In this document: positions 10,895 through 22,000 of the stretch, in pieces
Numbering within the stretch: the first letter of the stretch is position 1
Layout: each line of letters opens with the position of its first letter
Assembly (NCBI GenBank): GCA_022410635.1
Contig: JAJVDF010000301.1
Span: forward strand, 32,680 to 96,679
Direction of reading: 5' to 3'
Source of the DNA: Tretioscincus oriximinensis
Taxonomy: Eukaryota; Chordata; Lepidosauria; Squamata; Gymnophthalmidae
DNA length: 64,000 bases
Notes under the pieces: generated by a model
Databases searched by the model: none
Seen by the model: the letters and a program-made list of their open reading frames with translations, nothing else
What the model was told of the DNA's origin: nothing
Translations under genes and position numbers: made by a program

Positions 10895-12315
10895 TCTGCT
10901 CATTTAAAATCCTTTGTTAAGTTGATAGGGAAAAAAATATGATTGGCACCTCCACACCAGAACCTTTCCTGTTTTTTTCTCACACAAGCATTAACCTATT
11001 TTTGGATCTGTTTTGTGAGTGTTTTTTCCCTCTGTTTACTGATTCACATGCTAATTTGTGCAGTGTAAAATTTATTCATTTTTTATTAGCATTTTAATGT
11101 CTTGACAGGTAAAGATCTCATTCCCCCTCCCCCTTTTTGAAACAGCGAGAAAAATATTAATATTGAATGTAATACATGCTAATAAGATCTGGGCTGGTAT
11201 GCCAAAATGAGTCATAGAAAACAGTACAGCATTAATTCAAATCCACTGTGGCAAATTTTATTTCAACTGTAGATATAAGAAATAAACTATATGCCTATAC
11301 AATATGCAAAGAACATTATATATATATATAATAAAGATAGATTGTCTCACTTATAAGCGTGGAAAAGTGTTCCACTATTATTTCATCGTATATCAAAGAT
11401 TTTGCCTTATCTTTAGATCTCTATCAAATATATCTTTTGTTGGTCACCTTTTTGAAAGTTCTGATTTAAGCAAGTACTGTAACGATGGTTCCTTTGAAGG
11501 AATCCAAACCCACAAATGAAAGAATATGGGCTCAGGAAATGTTTAAGAAGGTTTTTATTATCTATGCAGAAAAGCGGTCAGAAAGACTATCATTCACTTG
11601 CAGGCAATTATCATTTAACAGCTTGAGCAGCTGCTACAAAGAACTCATTTTAAGATTTTTTTTCAACAGAGCAATGCTTTATATTAGGCATGTAAAAATC
11701 TCTTTGACTTGACACCCATCTAATTTCCTGCAGCTACCAAGTATATTGTTAGACTACATAAGATAAAATAGTGAAGTTTTTTTCTTTTAAAAATGCACTA
11801 TAGATTATTTTTTTNAAAAAAATAATGCATCAACTCATGGTTTGCATTCATCATTGTGGCTGTCAGATGTAAACAGTACTATCAAATTTATTGTTATCAT
11901 ATACAAAGAAGAGGTTTAAAAGTGGGAAGTCCTAATGATTTAAAAGCCTCTTTCACTTAGCCTACTGCATGTAAAAAAGAGATTTTTATTAAAAATAGTA
12001 TAAAAGCTGATTTGCATCAAGGTATTAATTAAGGGTAGACAGAAAAGTTTTTAAGGTGCTTTTGAAAATGGAAAAGAGTTATAATTGTACTCATGCATTC
12101 ATTAGCAGCAAGTTCCTGTGCATACATATAGGCTGCAGTCAAGACACGACATTTAATCAGATTCCAAGCTTTTTCTGATCTGAGAGTTCAGACAAATATC
12201 TACTTCCACTTTTTGTGCATAAATTGTCCTGATTTGGATTATTTTGAGTCAAAGAATTATAGTATTATAGACCCTGGTCACAACTGAATTTAGCCCAACC
12301 TCAGCCCACTTTCAA
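10895..12315. other. No recognisable feature
   Basis: AT-rich sequence with no coding, RNA or repeat signal I can support. 11325-11334 is a short TA run. Around 11055-11095 there are octamer-like and homeodomain-like ATTA/ATGCTAAT words, too common in AT-rich DNA to call. Confidence 0.45.
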
Positions 12316-12319
12316 AGTA

Positions 12320-12998
12320 AGGCTGCATTTCCACTAGGGAAAAAAAAAACAGGTATGAAAGCTGGGTGCTGGGTGCACACGTCTCCCATATAATACAAAG
12401 CAGAAAACCTTTCACCAGGCATGTGGCATCTGAGTGGATTTCACTCCAAAACCTGCCGCAAGTGCATTTTAGCACAATTCGTATTAAGTGAACTCTTAGA
12501 GCTGGTTTTGCCATGTGCCATGTTCTCTCATCAGACAGCCAGTCCTTGGGGATCTTTTGGCAAAGCCGGAAGCAGCCCCAAGGATTGGAGTCCATGGCAG
12601 CAAGAGAGATTGTTATGGATATTTCTGTTGCTGTTAAATTTCCCCTCCACTGCTTTAGCGTGGGGAATTTAAGTTCTTGTCCGAAGACAGCAAAAGCAAG
12701 AAGATCCATGAATGATTTCTCTTGCTGCCATCAACCACAATCCTTGGGGCATCACTCAAAGCCACAAGCAGACCCAAGGATTGCAGTCCCTGGTTTTATA
12801 CAAGTGGAAACTCGGGCAAACCCAGGAATTTTTAGAAAAGGTCCCTGTTTTGATTGCACTTGTTCTGTGAGTCCTTGGCATGATTTCACTCTTTCCTTGC
12901 CCTTTTCATTGAAACAGGGCCAAACTAGGATGGGGAATGGGGGAAAACAGCAATATGGATCTAAATTCTCTTTTTCTCTACCAGTTGGAATGCAGCCT
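12320..12998. mobile_element. 0.68-kb foldback MITE with terminal and internal inverted repeats
   Basis: The left end aaggctgcatttccact (12320) and the right end agttggaatgcagcct (12984-12998) are inverted copies with the core GGCTGCATTYC. Inside, 12576-12610 (ccccaaggattgg...ggcagcaagagaga) and 12717-12749 form a second inverted pair. A TA sits next to the left end and, allowing one shift, the right, so a TA target duplication (Tc1/mariner style) is possible. The frames of 139 and 187 codons here are by-products of the element, not a transposase. Related ends occur at 3376, 15857 and about 40215. Confidence 0.65.
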
Positions 12999-12999
12999 A

Positions 13000-13350
13000 A
13001 TAGAACACATGAGCAAAATGTCAAGACATTTTTTCTGTGGCATTCTCTTAACTCAGAAAACCTCCTTTGGGTTTAGATCATGTGGGAATATAATTACTAT
13101 TCCCTTCACTGATGGGTTTTTCCATTCTGTTTAAGCTTATTAGTCATTTGCAGTATGCCAATATCCTCCTTGGGACCTCCGAGGCTGTGTTGTCCCCCAT
13201 ACGTTATGACATATGTGCTCCAATAGCTATTTCCCTCTAATAGTGATGTGTCAGAAAGTGCTCTACAGAATCATTTCTTCACCCTGCCACAGCTGAGATT
13301 ATTTGCTAGACTCCTTGAGGGGTGTTCCATGTGGTCAAGTAAAGGAAATG
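13000..13350. other. No recognisable feature
   Basis: Unique-looking AT-rich DNA between the foldback element and a short tandem repeat. Confidence 0.4.
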
Positions 13351-13414
13351 GTCCATGTTGACTAGAGGTGGAAGTGTTCAAAGTCCATCTTGACTAGAGG
13401 TGGAAGTGTTCAAA
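13351..13414 (+). repeat. Tandem duplication, 32-bp unit twice
   Basis: gtccatgttgactagaggtgg...ttcaaa at 13351-13382 is repeated at 13383-13414 with a single mismatch (g to c at the seventh base). The near identity suggests a recent duplication. Confidence 0.9.
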
Positions 13415-14717
13415 TAGTGTCATGATATTCTATAAAATACAGCACTCCCCCTGCTATGGTGCAAATATTGCCTAATGAAATATGTTAAAAGTCTTTTCAA
13501 ACCAGCTTACTGTATAGGAAAAGCTGATTTGTCCTATGCTTCTAAGAAAGGAGGAAACAATTAAGCAGAACTTAATACCCCTTTTCTCCTTTGCAGACCA
13601 AATGTTTAAAACACCTTTGCCTTTGTCATGAAAATATTTAATTCAAGTCTTTTGCCCCAAAGTAAATTAGAAATGGTGAAAGAAAAACAGAATTAAAACA
13701 ACACAAATATTTCCATCCTGTGAATATGCACTCAGTGTAAATGTGCTTTCAAATGCCATCCAGGGGAATAAAGTAACTATTTTCCCCCTGTAATTAAATG
13801 TGAAGAGTTCTTAAATGTCAGTGGAAAAAAGTATTCATTTTATGAAATGTCATATTTTATAGAAAGTCAATAAACTTTTGTTGAAAGTAAAAACTATTAC
13901 AAAAATAAAAAAATTATNAATGAGTCAGAGGCAGTCAATTTCTTGAAATGGAGCTTTTTATTGGTAATTATTTTTAATCAATGAAAAAACTATAAAAGTC
14001 TATATGAAGAAAAAAAATCACTTGTATTTTTCTTAATGTTTCACATGAGGCATTGTTGAATGACCTTTTGCATGGACACAAGTAAAACAGGTCATTCCAA
14101 TGGACAATGTGAACAAAGTATAGGCATAAACAGAATGCAACATGGTGACACTTAGCTACAGGGATTTGGTCAAGAAAGACAGCAAGGAAACATCATCCGG
14201 TAAGTGAATGCAGTAGGCTAATATAGCAAAGAAAAATAAATTTTCAGAAATCTCTCTCACGTTGACTATTGAACTTGCTTCCTTTGTATGACCCTATCTC
14301 AGCTTCATATACTTGGGTCATGGGCATTGACTGGAAAGGAGGTAGTCCATTTCTTTTCCTTCTCCTTCTCTAGTAAATGGCCATTTCTAGGGAGGAGGTT
14401 CAGAATATAACCAACAGCTTCACATGTTAACCCTTCCAGCCTCAAGGCTTTAGTGTTGACTTCCCTTGAATTCTCAAGGAATCTAACACTTGAATTACCT
14501 CAGAGCAGTATTCTTGTATCTTAAATCTTATTTCCTCCTCTTTCCTTCCATAAAAAGATTATCTGAATTCAGAATCTGAATTCATAGGAAAGTTATATTT
14601 TGCCACCTCTTTTTAATATACATTTTCTTTTTTCTTATCCAAGTTTATTTTGAGGTACATAATTCCTTTCCTATCTATGGCTGCAGATGCACTGCCCTTT
14701 AACGNGTGCATGACTGC
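13415..14717. other. No recognisable feature
   Basis: AT-rich DNA without coding, repeat or RNA signals that I can support. Confidence 0.45.
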
Positions 14718-14718
14718 G

Positions 14719-15402
14719 AAATCTGTGGTGAGGCCACATTTGGAATACTGTGTTCAATTCTGGTCACCACATCTCAAGAGAGATATTTTGGAACTGGAGA
14801 AGGTGCAGAAAAGGGCAACAAAAATGATCAAGGGTCTGGAGCACCTCCCTTACGAAGCAAGGCTGCAACGTCTGGGCCTCTTCAGCCTTGAAAGGAGACG
14901 TTTGAGTGTTGATCTGATTGAAGTGTATAAAATCATGCATGGAATTGACAGGGTAAATAGAGAAAAAATGTTTTCTCTATCACACAACACAAGGACCAGA
15001 GGGCACTCCTTAAAACTGTTGGGTAGAAAAGTGAGAACAGACAAAGGAAAGTATTTTTTCACCCAGAGGGTCATCGGCCTGTGGAATTTACTTCCTGAAG
15101 AGGTAGTGGTAGCTAACAGCTTGGATAGTTTCAAGACAGGACTAGACAGGTTTATGGACACCAAAGGTATAAATGGATACTAGGATGGATGTCTGGATGT
15201 TGCCTCTGGGATGGAGCAACAGGACTCCTGAAATACCATTTGCAGGGAGTCATGAACAGGTGCATATTTTGCTTTCCTCTGTTCGGACTGCCCAGGTGCA
15301 TCTGGTGGGCCTCTGTGTGACACAGAATGCTGGACTTGATGGGCTGTGGCCTGATCCAGTATGGCTCTTCTTATGTTCTTATGTTCTTATGTTCTTAGAG
15401 CC
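14719..15402 (+). mobile_element. CR1 LINE, 5'-truncated, with ORF2 C-terminus and octamer tail
   Basis: The frame 14650-15183 enters CR1 at about 14719 and encodes the usual end of CR1 ORF2: KSVVRPHLEYCVQFWSP, then LERRRLSVDLIEVYKI, GKYFFTQRVIGLWNLLP and a stop after KGINGY. The 3' UTR carries cacagaatgctggacttgatgggct, and the element ends in direct (TTATGTTC) octamers at 15370-15397, the hallmark CR1 terminus. The upstream methionine and first 20 or so codons of the frame are flanking DNA. This copy has lost the endonuclease and the reverse transcriptase core, so it is a dead 5'-truncated insertion. The frame is still open over about 150 codons, suggesting it is not very old. Confidence 0.92.
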
Positions 15403-15420
15403 CATCATTCCAACTGTGTT

Positions 15421-15857
15421 ACCATAAAAACGGACTTGGAAATGCTGCAGCGTCACTCTAAACACACACCACAGGTTTCTGCTCCGCAGTTCGTGGTGAA
15501 ATTGCATCGTCACTGCTCCTTTTTGCAATTCACACCGCTTGCACACCGACAATAGAGATCAAACAACAAAAAGCGAGCAAGAGAGCTGGGGCTGGGAGCT
15601 CTTTTGTTTGGCATTCCCTCCAGGCTCAGCAGTTTCCCTCCCTGCTCTGGAAAAACAGGTCTTTCCCCCTACTGCAGCAGGTTGAAAGAGAGTCACTGAG
15701 CACTCTCAGCTCACGGCAATCTGGACGCTAAGGTGGAATGAACGCTCAGGGAATGCATAGGTAAAATTAAGCCCTCACTTCACTTTCATTGTGGAACGAT
15801 GAAAAGAGAATGGAAAACGGATTTTAAGTTCCAATGGGAATGCAGCCTAAACGTCTT
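15421..15857 (+). repeat. 0.42-kb interspersed repeat, copy B
   Basis: Second copy of the repeat at 2964-3376, starting at ttaccataaaaacgg directly after the CR1 tail and ending at aatgggaatgcagcctaaac. It has extra bases compared with copy A around 15560-15600 (agcgagcaagagagctgggg). Abutting the CR1 end exactly may mean that CR1 inserted near the element's left edge and removed its left terminus from view. Confidence 0.6.
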
Positions 15858-15859
15858 CA

Positions 15860-16858
15860 TTTTCCTCTCTGCCCTGAACTTATTTTTGCTAGATAGAGAA
15901 TATAATGAAAACACAGCCAGATATCTGGACATGAGAGCAGAAAATGTGCCTTGCAGTCTGACTCCTGCATAGAAGGGCAGCTGGAATTCTATGCCCCTGT
16001 ATTTTGAGCAGCATTACACACCGAATGGCAGATCTATTATTACTTGTTCAAAAGTCCATGAGCCCTGTTTTTATACAGACCCTTAGGCCAAGGAATCAAA
16101 GCTTCAAGTAAGAAGAACTACTCTTACCCATGTCCTGCCCTATTAGATTGGCTATATGTTTGCTGTATATATTGCGAGGTGGAGTTGTGTTTGTCAGGTA
16201 CTTAAACATGACACTTGTGGATCATGTCCTGTGTGCTGCCTGCATACATGTTGCTGGCCCTGGTATAACAGATCTAATGCTGTGTAGACCACCTTCAAGG
16301 GGTCCACATGTAGTGCCACTTTCTCATTATTTTATGCTTTAATGCTTCATCTGTTTTGAATGGAATNGTCTACCATTCTGTATTGTGGATGACACTATCC
16401 AGAAGTTTCTTTAGGCTGGTCTAATGATTTAGTCAGACACANTATTGTTACCCAAATATACAGTAAGAAATAAATAGATTGTAGATGTGGTAAATGTGTT
16501 GCTGGCATATATGTTCTATTCATCTGTTTTAATTAGTAGCATGAAGTGAAAGAAGCTGTATGCCAGCAGCCATAAGGTTTCCTGTTCTGATACGTTGCTT
16601 CCATATAGTCTTTGTGAAGAAGCCTTAAATAACATCAGTTGTTTCTCTGGCAAACTCCTCTCTAGAGATTGACTTGTTAGAGACCTGTTCAGCTTCATTC
16701 GAATTGATTCCTTCACCAAGACAACTCTACAAATGGTAGTCAGTTAATCAAAATGTTGCCGAGAAACTCACAGGTAGAACATGGTATAGATAACCAGTAT
16801 GCTCAGTCTCTATTGAAGACTTACATTAGTCAAGCAATCCTTTTATAGCCACTAACAC
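15860..16858. other. No recognisable feature
   Basis: No coding or repeat signal that I can support across this kilobase. Confidence 0.45.
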
Positions 16859-16861
16859 CAC

Positions 16862-16985
16862 AAGTTGTGCTGTAGACACATGAAAGAAATCACTGGCTAG
16901 CCATGCTANACTTACCTTCCTCCTGTCGCAAACACAAGCAAACAGACCCTCAACAAAACAGAGATGAGCTATCGAATCCAAATCA
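16862..16985 (+). repeat. MITE family R1, left part
   Basis: gtagacacatgaaagaaatc...cttaccttcctcctgtcgcaaacacaagcaaaca is the same sequence, in opposite orientation, as 34430-34540, and matches 58250-58290. It represents the left third of the R1 family, whose other copies are listed at 19965, 34075, 34590, 45466, 58205 and 63590. Confidence 0.55.
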
Positions 16986-17149
16986 TAGAGATCAGTTACA
17001 TCCTGAACACCNGGCCTAGCAAGCTGAGCTGCTGGGCTGCTTACAGGGCTGCCTGAGGAGACACCCCAAGAGGCCTGCCAGGAGTGTGGGACTTTTTCAC
17101 CTGCCCAGGGTGAGCCATCACAAAATATGCGGCTCCTGAATATCTGTGC

Positions 17150-17182
17150 GTATGTGTTGTGTGTATGTGTGTGTGTGAGAGT
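17150..17182 (+). repeat. (GT)n-rich simple repeat
   Basis: tgtgttgtgtgtatgtgtgtgtgtgagag, an imperfect GT microsatellite. Confidence 0.85.
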
Positions 17183-17470
17183 GCTTTTTATATATATACA
17201 GTATATATTTAATATTGTGTTTTAAAGCTGTTTTTAAAGTGCTTTTGTAATTTAATACTGTTCTAAGATATTTACCATTTTTCTTTCACTGGGAAAAATG
17301 TGTTGCCAAGGCCAGATATTAGGANGGGGAGAACAGGCACAGGGGGCTGCCATACATGTGGTGATGGGCAGGGGGAGATATGGCATTGAGAGGCAGAAGA
17401 GACAGATCATGAGAAAGGGTGACAGATGCATNAACGCTATCATCCCTTTTGTTCTGCCTCCCAACCAGAG

Positions 17471-18105
17471 GTTCTGCTTCTAAATGCCAGGTCAGTCCAA
17501 AACAAAACATATATCATTCATGATTTAATCTTGGATGAAGGGGCTGACCTGGCATGTATTACTGAGATCTGGATGGACGAACATGGTGGGCCTAATCTTA
17601 CCCAGCTCTGTCTCCCAGATTACTCAATGCAGCACTATTCTAGACCAGTAGGGAGGGGAGGGGGTGTTGCTGTGGTCCACAAATCATCCATCTCTCTCAC
17701 CAGGCGGCCAAATTGCTCTGTTTCTGGATTTGAGGGACTGTTCCTGTTGTTGGGCAAAGAGATAGAATAGGGGTGCTGCTNGTATACCGGACACCCCGCT
17801 GCCCAGCAGCCCCCACTGAGTTGGCAGAGGTGGTCTCTGATGTGGTGTTGGAGGCCCCTAGCACTGTGGTGCTGGGGGNCTTCAACATCCATGAGGAGGC
17901 TATCCTCACTGGTCCTGCTCAGTCCTTCATGGCCTCCATGACAACCATGNGGCTTTCACAATGTGTTACTGGCCTAACTCACAGAGCAAGACATACTCTT
18001 AATATGGTTTTTTCCACTGGTAATGATCTGNTGATAGGAGGGATGGTGGTAAGACCATTGTCATGGACAGATCATTCCCTGGTGAGATTTGGACTTACAG
18101 TGACT
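17471..18105 (+). pseudogene. L2-type ORF2, endonuclease domain
   Basis: The APE-type endonuclease nicks target DNA to start reverse transcription. Visible motifs in order are LLNARSVQNK (17477 on), GADLACITEIWMDEH with the conserved Glu, GRGGGVAVVHKS, then, after a frame change near 17770, VVLGxFNIH (the Asp codon contains an N at 17879), GLTHRARHTL and SWTDHSLVRF with the catalytic Asp-His pair. Two frames are needed to read it (17426-17770 and 17773-18255), so a frameshift has broken it. Length and order agree with the family. Confidence 0.8.
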
Positions 18106-18336
18106 GTTTCCCCCTGCAAGGATGAGAGACCCAGTCAGATGATGACTGTCCTGATAAGATCTAGCCCAGGACATCAAGGNCAAAGGCCATCCAATAGCTG
18201 CTGTGACAAATNTGCAAGGCACTTTGAGAACAAAGTTGNACATATTTGTGAGTGATTAGATGCCACATTTGTGAATAGCTCAGAGGAGGTCTCCAGAGAA
18301 CTGTCTGATCCAGTTATCTTGGATTAGTTTCAGTTA

Positions 18337-19155
18337 TTGCGGCCTGATGATGTGGACAAACTGCTTGTTGGGGTTTGGCCAACGTCGTGNTCTCTGGAAC
18401 CTTGCCCCTCCTGGTTGATAAAAACCAGTTGGCAGGGTATGAGTGGGTGGGTCCAGGGNGTGGTGAATGCTTCTTTGAATAAGCAGATNGTCCCACNGGC
18501 TCTTAAAGAGGTNGTGGTGCGCCCTCTCCTTAAGAAGCCTTCCCTGGACCCTGAAGAGTTAAACAACTACCGCCCGGTGGCCAACATACCTGTCCTGGAG
18601 AGGGCTGTGACTGTTCAGCTGCAGACATGCTTGGAAGAAGTGGAATATCTAGACCCATTTCAATCTGGCTTCAGGCCTAGTCATGACACGGAAACCACCT
18701 TGGTCGCCCTGGTTGTTGACCTGCTCTGGGAGAGGGATGGGGGCAATGCAACCCTGTTGGTACTCCTGGTCCTCTCAGTAGCTCTTGATACCATTGACCA
18801 TGGTATCCTCCTGGAGAGGCTACAGAGTTTAGGAGTTGGTGGCACTGNATTGCAGTGGTTCCGCTCCTATCTCCAAGGCCACTTCCAGAGAGTGATGGTG
18901 GGGGAGTCTTGCTTGACANCCTGGGAGCTCACTTGTGGGGTTCCTCATGGGTCGATCCTCTCAGCCATACTGTTCAACAGCTATATGAAGCCACTGGGAG
19001 AGGTCATCAGGAGACTTGGAGTAAAGTGTCATCAATACGCAGATGACACTCAGCTCTATCTCTCTGTTCCATCTGAATCAGGAGAGGCGGTTGAAGTGCT
19101 TGACAGGTGCTGGAGGCAGTGTTGGGCTGGATGGGGGGGGGCAATAAATTGAGGC
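18337..19155 (+). pseudogene. L2-type ORF2, reverse transcriptase domain
   Basis: The 271-codon frame carries the RT blocks in order: NNYRPVANIPVLERAV, FQSGFRPSHDTETTLVAL, LLVLSVALDTIDHGILLERL (block A, with Asp present in LDTIDHG), WFRSYLQGHFQRV, GVPHGSILSAILFN (block B, where HG replaces the usual QG) and HQYADDTQLYLS with the catalytic YADD at 19036-19047. Upstream blocks are in this frame but an in-frame stop at 18325 separates them from the endonuclease part. It lies between the endonuclease and C-terminal regions as expected. Confidence 0.88.
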
Positions 19156-19182
19156 TGAATGCAGACATGATGGAGGTGCTGT

Positions 19183-19787
19183 GTGTTGGAATTACCCTAT
19201 AGGGGATGGGTGCGAAATCTGGGGGCGCTTGTGGACTCTTCACTGANATTTGAAAATCAGGTGGAGGCAGTGGCCAGGAGTGCTTACTTCCAGTTACGTC
19301 TGGTTTGCCTAGACACANTAATCCATGCTCTGGTAACTTCCAGACTGGACTATTATAATGCGCGCTATATGGGGGTGCCCCTGAAAATGCTTCGGAAGCT
19401 GCAGTTGGTGCAGAATACAGCAGCTAGACTGCTGACTGGAACGGCTGACCGGACACACATCACGCCGGTCTTGAAAGAGCTGCACTGGCTACCCATCNGC
19501 TACCCAGACCAATTCAAGGTGTTAAACTTATAAAGCCCTAAATAACTTGGGCCCCAAATATCTAAAGGAACACCTTCTCCCATACCAACTGGTTGGTGTC
19601 TGTAGGGGAGGCCCTCCTGGTTGTACCACCCCTTTCAACANCTAATGGAGTGGGAACCCGGGNTAGGGCCTTCTCGGTGGTTGTCCCCCGAGAATAGACT
19701 TCCCCTTGAGGTGTGTTTGTCTTCATTGTTGTATGGTTTTAGAAGATCCTTGAAGACACACCTGTTTTACCTGGCCTTTGGCTGAAG
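19183..19787 (+). pseudogene. L2-type ORF2, C-terminal region
   Basis: The frame 19183-19533 encodes YRGWVRNLGALVDSSL, a conserved segment after the RT (LVTSRLDYYNARYMGVP, LQLVQNTAARLLTG) and LKELHWLPI. Another frame then continues the homology to about 19787, where LKTHLFYLAFG and a stop end the protein. Frame changes near 19165 and 19530 mark damage. The C-terminal part is the one most often kept in 5'-truncated copies, as at 5.5-6.2 kb and 46.4 kb. Confidence 0.75.
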
Positions 19788-19897
19788 AAATGCCATCTCT
19801 GTCCCTACTTTTAAATATTGTTTTATACTGTTTTAATTTTGTACTGATGTTTTACTGTTTTGGCCACCCTGAGACCTTTGGGCATAGGGCAGGTATA

Positions 19898-19968
19898 ACT
19901 ATAAATAAATACATAAATAAATAATTAAACAAACAAACAAACAAACAAATAAATAAATATGATCCTGT
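19898..19968 (+). repeat. (AAAT)n/(AAAC)n tail of the L2-type element
   Basis: ataaataaatacataaataaataatt followed by five aaac units and further aaat units. It is the 3' tail of the LINE and is now a microsatellite. Confidence 0.9.
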
Positions 19969-20275
19969 AATGCTCAGTGGGATCTAGGTGAAAATGGATG
20001 AGGATCTCCTGCTGCATTCTTTGCTTGAGAGTTGACACACAAAAGCTTAGAAGGGGAATAAGCGNGTGTTTTGTTAGCATGTTGGAAAATATCAGCAATC
20101 NGGAANTTGCTGATTCTCATCCTTTTATTACTAATGTGTAGCAAAGCCTCCATTTGGCCCATGTGGCCCAAAGAGGGAAGAAGGGGAGCATCACACTTAG
20201 TTTGCCCACGCTTAGTTTTGCATTGTAATAAACCACTGTAAGATGTTTTTAAAATGGTATTCATCTTTTTGCCCA
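19969..20275 (+). repeat. MITE family R1, right part
   Basis: atgctcagtgggatc, cacacaaaagcttagaagggg, ggaaaatatcagcaatc and aattgctgattctcatcc line up with 58368-58555 and, inverted, with 34140-34345. The right terminus is not clear. It starts next to the L2 tail. Confidence 0.6.
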
Positions 20276-20279
20276 TGTG

Positions 20280-21555
20280 CTTAAAATGGCCCTTAATTAC
20301 TTAGGATCCCCACCATATGATAAATTAAATTTAGGTAATCAGAAGTTTAAGGAGTTCTTTTGAATAACTTTCCAGCATAATGTTTTTCTTTCTTCATTTC
20401 TTAAATATCTGCCTGTTTCCTCTGATTATATTTTCCACTGAATTTTTTCATATGCTTTTATTCTCTCAGTAGGCAGTAGCTCTTCAGATTTTCCACACGT
20501 GGTGTGCCTTAAGGTGATCAATAGTTTCTTTCATTAGAAATTTACATTTATTTCAAAGCAAGCTTTTGATTTTATTCCCCAAGGTCTATAACTAGAACTT
20601 TTTGAAAAAGCTCTTGTAGAAATATCCTGAACTAGATGAGATGGATATTAATTTACTATTTATTTATCCATTCAAATTTTCCTGTCTTATTTAATTCAAA
20701 CAATATAATANAGTCATATTTAAGAAAGAAGGTTGGGAAAGAAACTTCATTACTGATTTTAATTTTTATTAGGGGGGAAGGTATTTAATAGCAAAATGGA
20801 TAAAAGAAAAACCACAAAATGCTCTTAAATTATTTTCCACTATTCACATTTTCCAGTATGTTTTAAAGATGTGGCATACTAGATGTAGGATCATTCTAGA
20901 TGTATGGTCAAGGATGAGATGGATTGATTGAGGAAGCCATTTGGCCTGGCATGTTTTCTGTATTCATTTCTATTCATCAATTTATTTGTATACTGCCTTT
21001 TCAAATAACAAAATAACATCAGGTTAGAAATGGGATGAAGACCAAACAAATTGTTGAAACACTTTTAAGAATCTTTTTTTGCTACTTATGTATGTAGTCA
21101 AAACATGCAAACCTCCAATAACACAATTCTGAAACTGCTCTGCTACTCAAGTAATGTTGTGTTTTTTGAGCATCCTCTGATAGCAGAAAGTTCTCTCTTT
21201 CGTTGACCTGGAAAAATCTGCACTAGCATTTTGAGAAGACTGTAATTTTATCATTTGCCATGAGAAGAGTTAGCCAAGTGTAAAACTGAGATAATGATAA
21301 GTATTTCCATTTTATTATTTCTTTTACTACATATTGTTTTTGTGTTGTAAAATTTCTTTTGTCATTTGTCACACACTAATATGTGTCCCAGGGGGATTCC
21401 CAACAACTCTTATCTTTTTTTCACCTGATTTTCGTATACTGGGTAGCATATAGTATATCTAGTTGCTTGAGGGCTGTAAAGCACTGGTTATTATTCTTAA
21501 CTTTGTGATAATCTTAAACTGAGACAATTATCTGTCCCAAAGTAGAAGCAATAGA
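20280..21555. other. No gene; possible decayed LINE tail near 20.97 kb
   Basis: Unique-looking AT-rich DNA. tcatcaatttatttgtatactgcctttt (20973-21001) resembles the reverse complement of an L2-like tail but is too short to call. Confidence 0.4.
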
Positions 21556-21559
21556 AAGA

Positions 21560-21730
21560 CTTTAAAAAGACTCAACTCTTTAAGCTGGCCTTTGGTTGAA
21601 GAAAATGTTGTTTTCTTCCAGTGTCAGTTTTTGTTTTAATTTTTACTTTTTTCTTTTATTGTTGCTCTCCCTGAGATGTTTGGATATAGAGTAGGATATA
21701 GGTATGTATAAATTAAAGATATAAAGAAAT
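21560..21730 (+). mobile_element. Old L2-type LINE 3' end
   Basis: ctggcctttggttgaagaaaatg matches the L2 segment ctggcctttggctgaagaaatg at 19770-19792, followed by a T-rich UTR, ccctgagatgtttggatatagagtaggatata and an A-rich end. It is clearly more diverged than the copies at 3.8 and 46.4 kb. Confidence 0.7.
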
Positions 21731-21792
21731 ACTCAAGCAAAATGCAGCTGTCTCGGTTCTGTGGTAAATATGTTCTTTGAGAATACAAAGCC

Positions 21793-21937
21793 TCGGGCTG
21801 TGTGCGATGAGATCAAGGAGCGATGTGAGGCATTGGCCACGTAATATAGATGTTTTGTGTGTACAGACACGCGATTGCTATATTCCAGAATATAACTTTA
21901 TACTGGTTTTCACGTCGTGGTGTGCACACAGCCTTAG
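21793..21937. repeat. Small MITE with 10-bp terminal inverted repeats
   Basis: ggctgtgtgc at 21796-21805 is inverted exactly as gcacacagcc at 21924-21933, enclosing about 120 bp with a cg-containing interior. The ends resemble those of family R1, so it may be a short internal-deletion relative. Confidence 0.5.
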
Positions 21938-22000
21938 CTAATTATCATCAATGACCGCTGTACAGGTCTAAGGAATATCAATACCTTTTTTACTGCTCAG

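Larger units (their letters stand above)
17020..19968 (+). mobile_element. L2-type LINE, near full-length ORF2, degenerate
   Basis: This is the longest LINE of the window. A presumed 5' region (17.0-17.45 kb, including a GT-rich stretch at 17150-17180) leads into an apurinic endonuclease domain, a reverse transcriptase domain and a C-terminal region. The 3' UTR ends ccaccctgagacctttgggcatagggcaggtataac and a tail of (AAAT)n and (AAAC)n. The YADDTQLYLS motif and the 3' end place it with L2-like elements rather than CR1. Frameshifts near 17770 and 18250-18330, a loss of frame near 19165 and 19530, and substitutions in motifs show it is inactive. It contains 21 isolated N bases by my count, far above the window average. 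Confidence 0.85.

Noticed and set aside
11040..11100. Candidate enhancer from octamer-like and ATTA words
   Set aside because: Such words are expected at high frequency in AT-rich DNA; conservation data would be needed.
12254..12300. Possible CR1 end (agaattatagtattatagaccc)
   Set aside because: Only a loose resemblance to the octamer end; no following CR1 sequence.
12290..13076. Overlapping frames of 139, 187, 90 and 83 codons on both strands
   Set aside because: They coincide with a foldback element; inverted symmetry produces mirrored open frames. No transposase motif.
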